NCBI GenBank assembly: GCA_902805755.1
Contig: CADCUA010000441.1
Span: 1 to 6,917, forward strand
Length of the DNA stretch: 6,917 nt
DNA from: an uncultured Lysobacter sp.
GTDB taxonomy: Bacteria; Pseudomonadota; Gammaproteobacteria; Xanthomonadales; Xanthomonadaceae
Direction of reading: 5' to 3'
Shown: piece by piece, positions 1 through 6,159 of the stretch
How the letters are laid out: the number at the start of each line of letters is the position of its first letter
How positions within the stretch are numbered: the stretch's first letter is position 1
The notes under the pieces: model-generated
The model's database searches: none
What the model was told of the DNA's origin: nothing
Seen by the model: only the letters and a program-made list of their open reading frames with translations
Translations under genes and position numbers: made by a program

Positions 1-1
1 G

Positions 2-1615
2 GCGATCGAGCGCTTCGACAGCGTGTTGCTCGACCCCGCGATCGAGGTCATGTTCGAGGAGGCGGATGTTGCCGCCAAGCGCGAAGGCTGGGACGCCGCG
101 CGCTGGATCCGCCACCTCACCGCGAAGCTTCACCGGCGCACCGACGTGCTGCCGCCGGGCACGGAACCGGACTCCGAGCCACGCGCCGCAGTGCGGAAGT
201 TCGTGACGCCAGCGCCCGTGGCGCGGGCCGAGCCCGAGCCCGCTCCGGGCAATACGGATCACGCGATCGAATTGCTGGATGTCTCCGCGGTCGAACCGCC
301 GGAAGCGCCGGCGTGGGCCGATGCAGTGCCTGCGCATCCGCTGTCCGATGAATTCAGCCCGGGCGTCGAGCCTGGCAGCTTTTCCGGCTTCGACCCGGTC
401 GCCGCGGAAATGGCGGACATCGAACAGAACGCGGACCAGATCATCAGCTTCGACCTGCTGCTGGACGGCGACTTCGGCGGCGAGCAGGCCGTGGGATCTG
501 CAGTTGCCGCAGATGCGAACGCAGCACTCGATTTCAATCTGGATTTCGGCAGCGACCTCGCGCTTCCCGGCCTGGAGCGGGCAGGGGATGACACGCGCTT
601 CAGCGATGCGTCGCAGTTCGGGGCACTCGCGTTCGACGACAGTGCCGCCTCGGGGCTGTCCGCATTCGAGCGCGAGTCGCAAGTCGACGGCGGCCTTGAT
701 GCAGGTGAGTTGCACGGGTCGTTCGGGCTGGCCGAAACATTCGGTTCGTTTGACGCCGGGAGTTCGCAACCCGCACCCGCGATGACCGAGCCGCAGCTCG
801 ACGCGCTTGTGTTCGACGACGGCGCAGCGGCGGGGCTGGATTCATTCGAGTTCACGCCGCGCATCGACGATTCGTTCGGAACGGGCCAGGCGCAGGCCGC
901 TGAGCCGGAGCTCACACCTGCCGCGCCGTCTACGCCGAATTCGTTTGGCAGCGCCGGGTTCACGCTCGAGCTGGTCGATAACGACGCGCCGGCGCCGATC
1001 CGCGCGCCTGCGAATGCGGGTCGGGACATGGCCGACATCGAGCGGCGCATCGCGTCGTTCGAACTTGTGGATGATGGCCCCGCGCCAGGTGCCACGGCCT
1101 CGGGCGCCGTCGTCGTGCTGGCCGGCATCGGCGGGCCCGATGCGATCCGGCAGCTGCTCGGCGCGCTGCCGGCGGATTTCGCGCGGCCGGTGCTGGTCCA
1201 GCAGAAGCTCGACGCGGGTCGCCATGACAAGCTGGTCGCGCAGATGCAGCGCGCGAGCGCGATGCCTGTAGAGCTGGCCGTCGCGGGCGGGCCTGTCAGC
1301 AACGGCATCGTCTACATCCTTCCGACCAGCGTCGGGATCGCTCCGGCGGACGGGTCGCTGCGTTTTATCGATGGCGCTTCTTTGCTGGATGCACTACCGC
1401 CCGGCGACAGCGCGGTCGTACTGCTCAGTGGCAGCGACGTCGACACGGCGGAGGCGCTCGTCGCGCCCGCCTGGTCGGATGCGCTGATCGCGGGACAGGC
1501 CGAAGACGGCTGCTACGACCCGGCTGCAACCAAACGTATCGCCGCGCATGGCGGTTACATCGCTGCGCCGGCTGAAATCGCACAACGCCTCGCCGATCGC
1601 TGGCGCGCGGCCTGA
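2..1615 (+). CDS. chpB: ChpB-like protein with degenerate CheB methylesterase domain (5' end outside window)
   Basis: The frame is open to the left edge. The GTG at 23 has no ribosome binding site and lies inside conserved-looking sequence (FEEADVAAKREGWDAARW), so the true start is upstream. Residue numbers here count that GTG as 1. Residues 1-45 resemble the end of the degenerate N-terminal part of ChpB-type proteins. Residues 50-360 are an acidic, Ala/Asp/Phe-rich, probably disordered linker with internal repeats. Residues 362-528 fit the CheB methylesterase fold: a VVVLAGIGGPDAI strand-loop-helix, then GIVYILP, then AVVLLSGSDVD. CheB enzymes remove methyl esters from chemoreceptor glutamates, using Ser-His-Asp. 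Here the SxGG serine is Gly368 and the histidine of the QHM motif is Lys395; only Asp474 matches. The protein is therefore probably not an active esterase. A ChpC-like CheW gene follows 18 nt downstream, which suggests the Pil-Chp cluster, with chpA expected just to the left. The CheB fold is fairly sure; the chpB name rests on context. Confidence 0.65.
   Translation, partial: AIERFDSVLLDPAIEVMFEEADVAAKREGWDAARWIRHLTAKLHRRTDVLPPGTEPDSEPRAAVRKFVTPAPVARAEPEPAPGNTDHAIELLDVSAVEPPEAPAWADAVPAHPLSDEFSPGVEPGSFSGFDPVAAEMADIEQNADQIISFDLLLDGDFGGEQAVGSAVAADANAALDFNLDFGSDLALPGLERAGDDTRFSDASQFGALAFDDSAASGLSAFERESQVDGGLDAGELHGSFGLAETFGSFDAGSSQPAPAMTEPQLDALVFDDGAAAGLDSFEFTPRIDDSFGTGQAQAAEPELTPAAPSTPNSFGSAGFTLELVDNDAPAPIRAPANAGRDMADIERRIASFELVDDGPAPGATASGAVVVLAGIGGPDAIRQLLGALPADFARPVLVQQKLDAGRHDKLVAQMQRASAMPVELAVAGGPVSNGIVYILPTSVGIAPADGSLRFIDGASLLDALPPGDSAVVLLSGSDVDTAEALVAPAWSDALIAGQAEDGCYDPAATKRIAAHGGYIAAPAEIAQRLADRWRAA
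614..871 (+). repeat. Duplicated 26-residue motif in the ChpB-like linker
   Basis: Residues 198-223 and 258-283 of the CheB-like protein (nt 614-691 and 794-871) share the pattern Q-x2-AL-x-FDD-x-AA-x-GL-x2-FE-x5-D. They lie exactly 60 residues (180 nt) apart. The DNA is also similar: GTTCGACGAC followed by a GGGGCTG block and ATTCGAG occurs in both copies. This looks like an old in-frame tandem duplication that has since diverged. A second related pair lies outside this span. MADIE followed by an I-x-SF-x-L stretch occurs at residues 130-147 (from nt 410) and again at 336-348 (from nt 1028), the latter just before the esterase-like domain. The function is unknown; short repeated acidic-hydrophobic motifs are a plausible docking feature. 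Confidence 0.7.
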
Positions 1616-1633
1616 TGCCGCCAAGGACTTTCC

Positions 1634-2299
1634 ATGTCGAAGAAACACCGTAACCACAAGCCTGCGCAGTCCGCCGCCGGCAGCGAACGCCAGCCGACCG
1701 CCCAGGCCGCGGGTGACACTGCCGCATCGCAAGCCGGTGAGGCATCCGATGTCGACATGGTGCGTGTCGCGGCCGTCGCGCCTGCGGCGGCCGCTGTCGC
1801 GATGCAGGGATCTCCGTTCGACAGGCCGACAACGCAGACCGACATCCGCGGCGTTCTCATCCAGGTCGCCGGCGCAAAGCTGCTGCTGCCGAACGCCACG
1901 ATCGCCGAGGTGCTGTCCTACGCCGATCCCGAACCCGTCGGAGCCGACGCCCCGCAGTGGCTGCTCGGCCGCATGCGCTGGCGCGGCTGGCACGTTCCGC
2001 TGATCGCGTTCGGCACTCTGAGCGGGCTGTCGGAAGAGCGCGGCGGCCTGGGCAGCAAGGTACTCGTGCTCAAGGCATTGGGCGGCAAGACGAAAACGCC
2101 GTATGTGGCGATCCTCACCCAGGGCTTCCCGCGCCTGGTGACGGTGTCGGAAAGCGGCCTCGTGTTCGAGGACGATGCATCCGCGGAAATGCCGTGCGCG
2201 GTTCACGCCCGCGTGCGCCTTAATGAGGACCAGGCGCTGGTGCCCGACCTCGAAGTGGTCGAGGACATGGTCGCCGAGGCACTGGCGCAGGCGGCCTGA
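1634..2299 (+). CDS. chpC: CheW-domain chemosensory adaptor, ChpC-like
   Basis: This 221-residue protein starts at an ATG with AAGGA at 1623-1627, six bases upstream, and lies 18 nt after the CheB-like gene, so the two are probably co-transcribed. Residues 1-68 are low in complexity, with a basic start (MSKKHRNHK) and then Ala/Gln/Gly-rich sequence that is likely disordered. Residues 71-210 match a CheW-type fold of the ChpC kind: GVLIQVAGAKLLLPNATIAEV, then PQWLLGRMRWRGWHVPLIAF, then a strand pair around KVLVLKALG and YVAILTQGFPRLV. CheW proteins couple chemoreceptors to a CheA-type kinase in the cytoplasm. ChpC is an accessory CheW of the Pil-Chp system, which links surface sensing to type IV pili. 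The N-terminal extension makes the protein longer than a plain CheW domain. A generic CheW adaptor is the alternative name. Confidence 0.72.
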   Translation: MSKKHRNHKPAQSAAGSERQPTAQAAGDTAASQAGEASDVDMVRVAAVAPAAAAVAMQGSPFDRPTTQTDIRGVLIQVAGAKLLLPNATIAEVLSYADPEPVGADAPQWLLGRMRWRGWHVPLIAFGTLSGLSEERGGLGSKVLVLKALGGKTKTPYVAILTQGFPRLVTVSESGLVFEDDASAEMPCAVHARVRLNEDQALVPDLEVVEDMVAEALAQAA

Positions 2300-2309
2300 T
2301 CGAACGCGA

Positions 2310-2346
2310 ATGCAACGCGGCCAGTCATCGGCTTGACGCATTGCAT
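2310..2346. terminator. Imperfect hairpin after chpC, possible terminator
   Basis: ATGCAA at 2310-2315 pairs with TTGCAT at 2341-2346. After one mismatch the stem continues with GCG (2317-2319) and CGC (2337-2339), giving nine pairs around a loop of about 17 bases. It lies 10 nt past the chpC stop, where a terminator is expected. No T-run follows, so an intrinsic terminator is only a possibility. Confidence 0.3.
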
Positions 2347-2358
2347 CACCAGCAGACG

Positions 2359-2408
2359 GCTATCCCTTCGGCCGCGCGGGGACGCCCTGCCGTCCCGATA
2401 GCTACTGA
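2359..2408 (-). repeat. REP-like GTAG-headed hairpin element
   Basis: Read on the minus strand, GTAG (2405-2402) leads into CTATC and then a perfect hairpin. Its six-base arms (plus-strand GGGACG at 2379-2384 and CGTCCC at 2391-2396) surround a six-base loop. An outer pair, GCTATC at 2359-2364 and GATAGC at 2397-2402, encloses the hairpin, with 14 unpaired bases on one side. A GTAG head followed by a palindrome is the known layout of REP elements served by RAYT transposases in Xanthomonadales, and an intergenic site between convergent genes is typical for them. The exact stem is not one I can match to a named family. A simple RNA hairpin or a bidirectional terminator is the alternative. Confidence 0.4.
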
Positions 2409-2502
2409 CGTCGGCGTCGGCCAGTCGCGCACGGATGGGCAACGCGAACAACTGAGCGCTTGCCACGCTGCGCGCTGCGTCGAATCACCGTAAATCCACC
2501 GC

Positions 2503-2517
2503 GCTGTCCCAGACAGC
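2503..2517. other. Perfect 6-bp inverted repeat with 3-base loop
   Basis: GCTGTC at 2503-2508 and GACAGC at 2512-2517 flank CCA. It sits 17 bases past the rsmE stop on the minus strand. The T-run there (2526-2522) comes before the hairpin in the direction of rsmE transcription, the reverse of an intrinsic terminator, so its role is unclear and it could be chance. Confidence 0.3.
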
Positions 2518-2533
2518 CACGAAAAACAGTCGC

Positions 2534-3271
2534 CTACGCCAGGTCGCCGAACATGGCCTGCAATGCGGCAAGTGCCGCCAGCCCGGCCGTTTCCGTACGC
2601 AGCACGCGCGGTCCCAGCCGTAGCCCGCGAAAGCCCGCCGCGGCCAGTTGCTCCCGGTCCGCCGGCGCCCAGCCGCCTTCCGGTCCGACAGCGAGCCAGA
2701 CCGGGTTGTCGCTATCCAGTTGCAGGCTGTGCAGAGCGGTGTCTCCGTCCGGATCGAGCAGCAGCCGGGTTCCGCCTGCCGGTAGCTCCGCGAGTGCAGC
2801 CGCGAGCGACACCGGCGCGTGCACCGCCGGCACGACCGCGCGTCCGCTCTGCTCGCAGGCCGAAGCAACCACGCCGCGCCAATGCGCGTGACGCTTTCGC
2901 GCGCGCTCGGCATCGAGCTTCACTTCGCTGCGCTGCGACCACAGCGGACGGACTTCGCTGATGCCAAGCTCGGTCGCCTTCTGCAGGATCAGATCCATCT
3001 TCTCGCCGCGCGCCACGCCCTGCAGCAGGCCGCTTCGCAGCGCTGATTCGCGCGCCACCGGGGTCGCGCTTCCGACCAGCACTCGCGCCTCGCGCTTGGT
3101 GACCACAGCGAGATGCGCAGCATAATCATGGCCGTCGCCGTTGAAGAGCACGCAGGCATCGCCCGCCTGCAGCCGCAGCACGCGCGTCAGGTGCGCCGCC
3201 GCGGACTCGGGCAAGGTGACTTCGCTGCCCGGCGAGAGCAGTGCGTCGATGTAAACGCGCGTCAGGCGCAT
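2534..3271 (-). CDS. rsmE: 16S rRNA (uracil-1498-N3)-methyltransferase RsmE
   Basis: RsmE is a SPOUT-class enzyme that uses S-adenosylmethionine to methylate N3 of U1498 in 16S rRNA, near the decoding centre of the small subunit. The protein has 245 residues, close to the E. coli length. Residues 1-70 form the N-terminal PUA-like RNA-binding domain (AAAHLTRVLRLQAGD at 24-38, then FNGDG). The knotted catalytic domain shows GEKMDLILQKATELGI at 89-104, RSEVKL at 114-119, CEQSGR at 139-144, the SAM-loop GPEGGW at 196-201, and LGPRVLRTETA at 219-229. All are hallmarks of the family and all are intact. The start ATG has a weak GGATGA seven bases upstream. It follows bioA by 70 bp on the same strand and is probably read from the bioA promoter or from one inside the bioA end. 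The assignment is secure. Confidence 0.95.
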   Translation of the reverse strand: MRLTRVYIDALLSPGSEVTLPESAAAHLTRVLRLQAGDACVLFNGDGHDYAAHLAVVTKREARVLVGSATPVARESALRSGLLQGVARGEKMDLILQKATELGISEVRPLWSQRSEVKLDAERARKRHAHWRGVVASACEQSGRAVVPAVHAPVSLAAALAELPAGGTRLLLDPDGDTALHSLQLDSDNPVWLAVGPEGGWAPADREQLAAAGFRGLRLGPRVLRTETAGLAALAALQAMFGDLA

Positions 3272-3341
3272 GCGATGTTCATCCGGCTGGATTTCAACTG
3301 CGCAGGCGACGTATCACCGGCGGGCGATGAGCTGGCACCCG

Positions 3342-4778
3342 TCATGCCGAGGTCGCCTCGGTGATCGCCGTCCGCGTGACATCGGCCAGCACTTGCAGCG
3401 CGGCCTCATCGAGGCAGTACGGCGGCATCCAGTACAGCACGTCGCCCAGCGGCCGCAGCAGCACGCCGCGGGCGAGCGCCGCGCGATAGGCGCGAAGCCC
3501 CACGCGCGCAGTCGCCGGGAACGGCGTGCGGCGGTCACCACCCTGCGTCAGTTCGAATGCCACGATCATGCCGGCCTGCCGCACTTCGGCTACGTGCGGC
3601 AGACCCGCCAAGGGCAGGCTCGATTCGCCCATGCGAGCGGCACGCGCGAGATTGCGCGCGATCACGTCGTCGCGTTCGAACAGCTCGAGCGTCGCCAGCG
3701 CGGCCGCGCATGCCAGCGGGTTGCCGGTGTAGCTGTGCGAGTGCAGGAACGCGCGTTCGCGGGACTCGTCCAGGAAACCGTCATAGATCGACTGCGTCGT
3801 CAGCACCGCCGCGAGCGGCAACGCACCGCCCGTCAGCCCTTTCGAAAGACACAGCAGGTCAGGCTGTATTCCCATCGCGCCATGCGGGCCGGCGCTCGCC
3901 TGTTCGCACGCGAACATCGTGCCGGTGCGGCCGAAGCCGACCGCGATCTCGTCCGCGATCAGGAACACGCCATGCCGGTCGCACAGCTCGCGTGCCAGAC
4001 GCAGGTACAACGGATCGTGCATGCGCATGCCGCCCGCGCACTGCACGCGCGGCTCGAGAATCAATGCGCAGACCTCGCCCGCATGGCGTTCCAGCAGTGT
4101 GGCGAGGCCATCGGCCGCGCGACGCGCACAATCGGCTGCCGTCTCATCGCCCGTGCGCGCGAAGGCATCAGGCGACGGCGCGAACAGCGCCTCCGCCAGC
4201 AGCGGTGCGTACACGCGCCGGTAGAGAGGAATGTCGCCGACCGCCAGCGCGCCCAGCGTCTCGCCGTGGTAACCGCCTTCAAGCGCGACGAACTTCGTGC
4301 GCCGTGCTTCGCCACGATTGCGGAACCAGTGGAACGCCATCTTCAGCGCGACTTCGACGCCGGCCGAGCCGTTGTCGGCATAGAAGACCTTCGTGAGCGG
4401 TGCGCGGCCGGGTTCGCGCGGGGCCAAGGCCAGCAGGCGTTCGGCAAGCTCGACCGCGGGCGCGTGCGAGCACCCGGCGAGGATCACGTGCTCAAGCGTA
4501 TGCGCCTGGCGCGAGATTGCTTGGGCAATATGCGGATGCGAGTGGCCGAACAGGTTCGTCCACCAGCTGCTGATCGCGTCGAGATAACGCCGGCCGTCGC
4601 GGCCGATCAGCCAGGGGCCTTCGCCGCGCTCGATCGGCACCAAGGGCATCGTGTCGGGATGCTCGCGCATCTGCGTGCAGGGATGCCACAGGACCGCAAG
4701 GTCGCGTTCGCGCCAGTGCGCGGCAAGGCCATCACCGGGCTCTGTTAGCATCCCGGCATCGTTGATCGACGTGTGCAT
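3342..4778 (-). CDS. bioA: Adenosylmethionine-8-amino-7-oxononanoate aminotransferase BioA
   Basis: BioA transfers an amino group, normally from S-adenosylmethionine, to 7-keto-8-aminopelargonate (KAPA), giving 7,8-diaminopelargonate in biotin synthesis. It is a cytosolic PLP enzyme. The 478-residue protein shows the family motifs in order: WHPCTQM (31-37), SSWW (70-73), the phosphate-binding NGSAGVEVALK (136-146), YHGET (170-174), QCAGGMRM (246-253), IADEIAVGFGRTG (274-286) with Asp276 for the PLP nitrogen, SKGLTGG (312-318) with Lys313 as the Schiff-base lysine, HSHSYTGNPLACAAA (346-360) and RPLGDVLYWMPPY (442-454). The WHPCTQM motif has Cys where E. coli BioA has the substrate-site Tyr of WHPYTSM; my recollection is that a subgroup of BioA shares this. 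The ATG at 4778 is directly preceded by GGGAGG with no spacer. The next Met (residue 10) has no binding site. The N-terminus is therefore the least certain part. Confidence 0.94.
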   Translation of the reverse strand: MHTSINDAGMLTEPGDGLAAHWRERDLAVLWHPCTQMREHPDTMPLVPIERGEGPWLIGRDGRRYLDAISSWWTNLFGHSHPHIAQAISRQAHTLEHVILAGCSHAPAVELAERLLALAPREPGRAPLTKVFYADNGSAGVEVALKMAFHWFRNRGEARRTKFVALEGGYHGETLGALAVGDIPLYRRVYAPLLAEALFAPSPDAFARTGDETAADCARRAADGLATLLERHAGEVCALILEPRVQCAGGMRMHDPLYLRLARELCDRHGVFLIADEIAVGFGRTGTMFACEQASAGPHGAMGIQPDLLCLSKGLTGGALPLAAVLTTQSIYDGFLDESRERAFLHSHSYTGNPLACAAALATLELFERDDVIARNLARAARMGESSLPLAGLPHVAEVRQAGMIVAFELTQGGDRRTPFPATARVGLRAYRAALARGVLLRPLGDVLYWMPPYCLDEAALQVLADVTRTAITEATSA

Positions 4779-4789
4779 CCTCCCATTAT
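4762..4789 (+). promoter_or_regulatory. Candidate sigma-70 promoter for nudE-cysQ-mazG
   Basis: TTGATC at 4762-4767 (4 of 6 matches to TTGACA) and CATTAT at 4784-4789 (4 of 6 to TATAAT) are 16 bases apart. Transcription would begin near 4796, leaving about 24 bases before the nudE ATG, with its GGAG inside. The -35 lies within the first codons of bioA on the other strand. This is motif matching only. Confidence 0.35.
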
Positions 4790-4790
4790 C
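4779..4790 (-). promoter_or_regulatory. bioA start signals: GATAAT box and GGGAGG abutting ATG
   Basis: On the minus strand GATAAT (4790-4785) is followed at once by GGGAGG (4784-4779) and then the bioA ATG. GATAAT is 5 of 6 to a -10 box. If it is used, the RNA would start at or next to the ATG, making bioA leaderless or nearly so and the GGAGG useless as a ribosome site. No good -35 is seen 16-18 bases upstream. Alternatively the promoter lies further upstream inside nudE and the GGAGG is used with an unusually short spacer. Confidence 0.3.
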
Positions 4791-4819
4791 ACGCCAACCC
4801 GCCGCATCGGAGCCGGCAC

Positions 4820-5368
4820 ATGAGCCGGCCGCTTCCCATCATCCACCGCGTGATCGAGCACGAGGCCGTGCCGTACCGCGTGGAGCAGCTGGACCTGGAG
4901 TTCTCGAACGGCGAGCGACGCGTGTTCCAGCGCCTGCATGGCCGCGGACACGGCGCAGTCGTCGTGGTGCCGATGCTTGATGAGGAAACCGTCCTGCTCG
5001 TGCGCGAATACGCGGCCGGCACGCACCGCTATGAACTCGGACTGGTGAAGGGCCGTATCGATGCCGGTGAATCGCCCGTTGAGGCCGCGAACCGCGAGCT
5101 GCAGGAAGAGGCCGGCTACGCCGCACGCACGCTGACCCACCTGCGCGCGCTTACGCTCGCGCCCACGTACATGAGCCACCAGACCCAGCTCATCCTTGCG
5201 CGCGATCTGTACCCGCAGCGCCTGCCCGGCGACGAGCCCGAGCCGCTCGACGTGGTGCCATGGAAGATCGATGCATTGCATGAACTCGTGCTGCGCGAGG
5301 ATTTCTCCGAAGGTCGCAGCATCGCGGCCCTGTTCATCACCCGCGAGTGGCTGAGGATGCAAGCGTGA
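4820..5368 (+). CDS. nudE: ADP-compounds hydrolase NudE (Nudix hydrolase)
   Basis: NudE cleaves ADP-ribose, Ap3A, NADH and similar ADP-linked compounds to AMP plus the other half, with Mg2+, in the cytosol. The 182-residue protein is close in length to E. coli NudE. It carries a complete Nudix box from Gly78 to Tyr100 in the form G-x5-E-x7-REL-x-EE-x-GY, with all catalytic glutamates present. NudE-type sequence surrounds it: VEQLDLEFSNGERRVFQRL before the box, VREYAAGTHRYELGLVKG leading in, and then LAPTYMSHQTQ, ARDLYPQRLPGDEPEPL and AALFITREWL. These agree with NudE rather than the general ADP-ribose pyrophosphatase NudF. The start ATG has GGAG at 4809-4812, seven bases upstream. It is the first gene of a plus-strand group and is divergent from bioA. 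The downstream gene starts inside its stop codon. Confidence 0.93.
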   Translation: MSRPLPIIHRVIEHEAVPYRVEQLDLEFSNGERRVFQRLHGRGHGAVVVVPMLDEETVLLVREYAAGTHRYELGLVKGRIDAGESPVEAANRELQEEAGYAARTLTHLRALTLAPTYMSHQTQLILARDLYPQRLPGDEPEPLDVVPWKIDALHELVLREDFSEGRSIAALFITREWLRMQA

Positions 5369-6159
5369 TTCCGAATGAAACGCGCGAAGGCGTGATCGCG
5401 ATCGTCCGCGATGCAGCCGCGGCGATCCTGCGCATCTACGAAAGCGAGTTCGCCGTGCAGCACAAGGACGACGACTCGCCGCTGACGGCCGCCGACCTGG
5501 CCGCGCACCGCTGCATCATGGACGGCCTTGCGCGCCTGACACCGGACATTCCGGTGCTGTCGGAAGAATCCGCGCATGAAGTGCCCACGGCGCAACGCCA
5601 TTCGTGGCCACGGCTGTGGGTCGTCGATCCGCTCGATGGCACGCGCGAGTTCGTGAAGCGCAACGGCGAGTTCACCGTCAACATCGCGCTGGTCGAGGAC
5701 GGCGTGGCCACCTACGGGTTCGTGCAGGCACCGGTGACCGGCACGCTGTGGCACGGCGGCTCGCAGGTCGGGGCGTTCCGGCGCGTCGGTGAGGCGGACG
5801 TGCCGCTGCATGCGCGCAATGCCGATGCGCCGCTGCGTGTGGCGACCAGCCGTTCGCATCGCGATGGCCGCAGCGAAGCATTCATCGCGCGCATCGGCGA
5901 TATCCGTCCGATGAGCCTGGGCTCATCACTGAAGTTCTGTGCGATCGCCGACGGCGAACTCGATCTGTATCCGCGGTTCGGTCCGACCAACGAATGGGAT
6001 ACGGCCGCGGGCCAGTGCGTGCTGGAAGGCGCGGGCGGCCAGGTGCTCGACCTGCGCGGCCGGCCGTTCCGTTACAACCAGCGCGACACCGTGCTCAACG
6101 GCGAGTTCATCGCGCTGGGCGATACCACGCTGCCGTGGCGTGAGTGGCTGGCTGCATGA
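5365..6159 (+). CDS. cysQ: 3'(2'),5'-bisphosphate nucleotidase CysQ
   Basis: CysQ hydrolyses 3'-phosphoadenosine 5'-phosphate (PAP), left over from sulfate reduction and other PAPS reactions, to AMP. This keeps PAP from blocking sulfur metabolism and RNA turnover. It belongs to the Mg2+-dependent inositol monophosphatase-like family. With the start used here it has 264 residues. Motifs present: DDSPLTAADLAAH at 36-48, PVLSEES at 63-69 with the metal Glu, WVVDPLDGTREFVKRNGEF at 85-103 with metal residues Asp88 and Asp91, GSSLKFCAIADGELDLYPRF at 186-205, and TNEWDTAAGQ at 208-217 with metal Asp212. I chose the GTG at 5365 because it overlaps the nudE stop as GTGA and has GAGGA at 5353-5357, seven bases upstream. 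A GTG at 5347 would add six residues but lacks a good site. Translation is probably coupled to nudE. The distinction from SuhB rests on the FVKRNGEFTVNIAL stretch. Confidence 0.93.
   Translation: MIPNETREGVIAIVRDAAAAILRIYESEFAVQHKDDDSPLTAADLAAHRCIMDGLARLTPDIPVLSEESAHEVPTAQRHSWPRLWVVDPLDGTREFVKRNGEFTVNIALVEDGVATYGFVQAPVTGTLWHGGSQVGAFRRVGEADVPLHARNADAPLRVATSRSHRDGRSEAFIARIGDIRPMSLGSSLKFCAIADGELDLYPRFGPTNEWDTAAGQCVLEGAGGQVLDLRGRPFRYNQRDTVLNGEFIALGDTTLPWREWLAA

Larger units (their letters stand above)
2300..2533. other. Convergent intergenic region, no convincing gene
   Basis: This 234-bp gap separates the 3' ends of chpC (plus) and rsmE (minus). I see no open frame with family resemblance. The frames that cross it have no good ribosome binding site and run into neighbouring genes antisense. 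It holds three inverted repeats, listed separately. A terminator is expected for both transcripts, but none of the hairpins is followed by a T-run on the strand where it would be needed. The only T-run, five bases at 2522-2526 on the minus strand, comes right after the rsmE stop and before the third hairpin. Confidence 0.7.

Noticed and set aside
23..25. GTG as the start of the CheB-like gene
   Set aside because: The frame is open upstream to the window edge, no ribosome site precedes this GTG, and the residues on both sides of it look like continuous conserved sequence.
259..1308. A 349-codon frame on the minus strand within the CheB-like gene
   Set aside because: It is Ser/Ala/Pro-rich, has no family resemblance, and lies opposite a gene with a recognisable domain and a well-placed downstream partner.
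1394..2341. A 315-codon minus-strand frame across the chpB/chpC junction
   Set aside because: It runs opposite two genes and their gap, has Arg/His-rich shadow composition and matches no known family.
2203..2466. An 87-codon minus-strand frame covering the REP-like hairpin
   Set aside because: It runs into chpC antisense and is Arg-rich across the hairpin, as repeats often are when translated; there is no domain.
2503..2526. Hairpin plus T-run as an intrinsic terminator for rsmE
   Set aside because: In the direction of rsmE transcription the T-run comes before the hairpin, not after it, and the three-base loop is tight. The order is wrong for intrinsic termination.
3270..4748. A 492-codon open frame on the plus strand across bioA
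   Set aside because: It is antisense to a clear bioA with all catalytic motifs. The translation is rich in Arg, Ala, His and Gln with no recognisable domain, as expected from the complement of GC-rich coding DNA.
5347..5349. GTG at 5347 as the start of cysQ
   Set aside because: The GTG at 5365 has GAGGA at the right distance and the common stop-start overlap with nudE; the earlier GTG has no such site.
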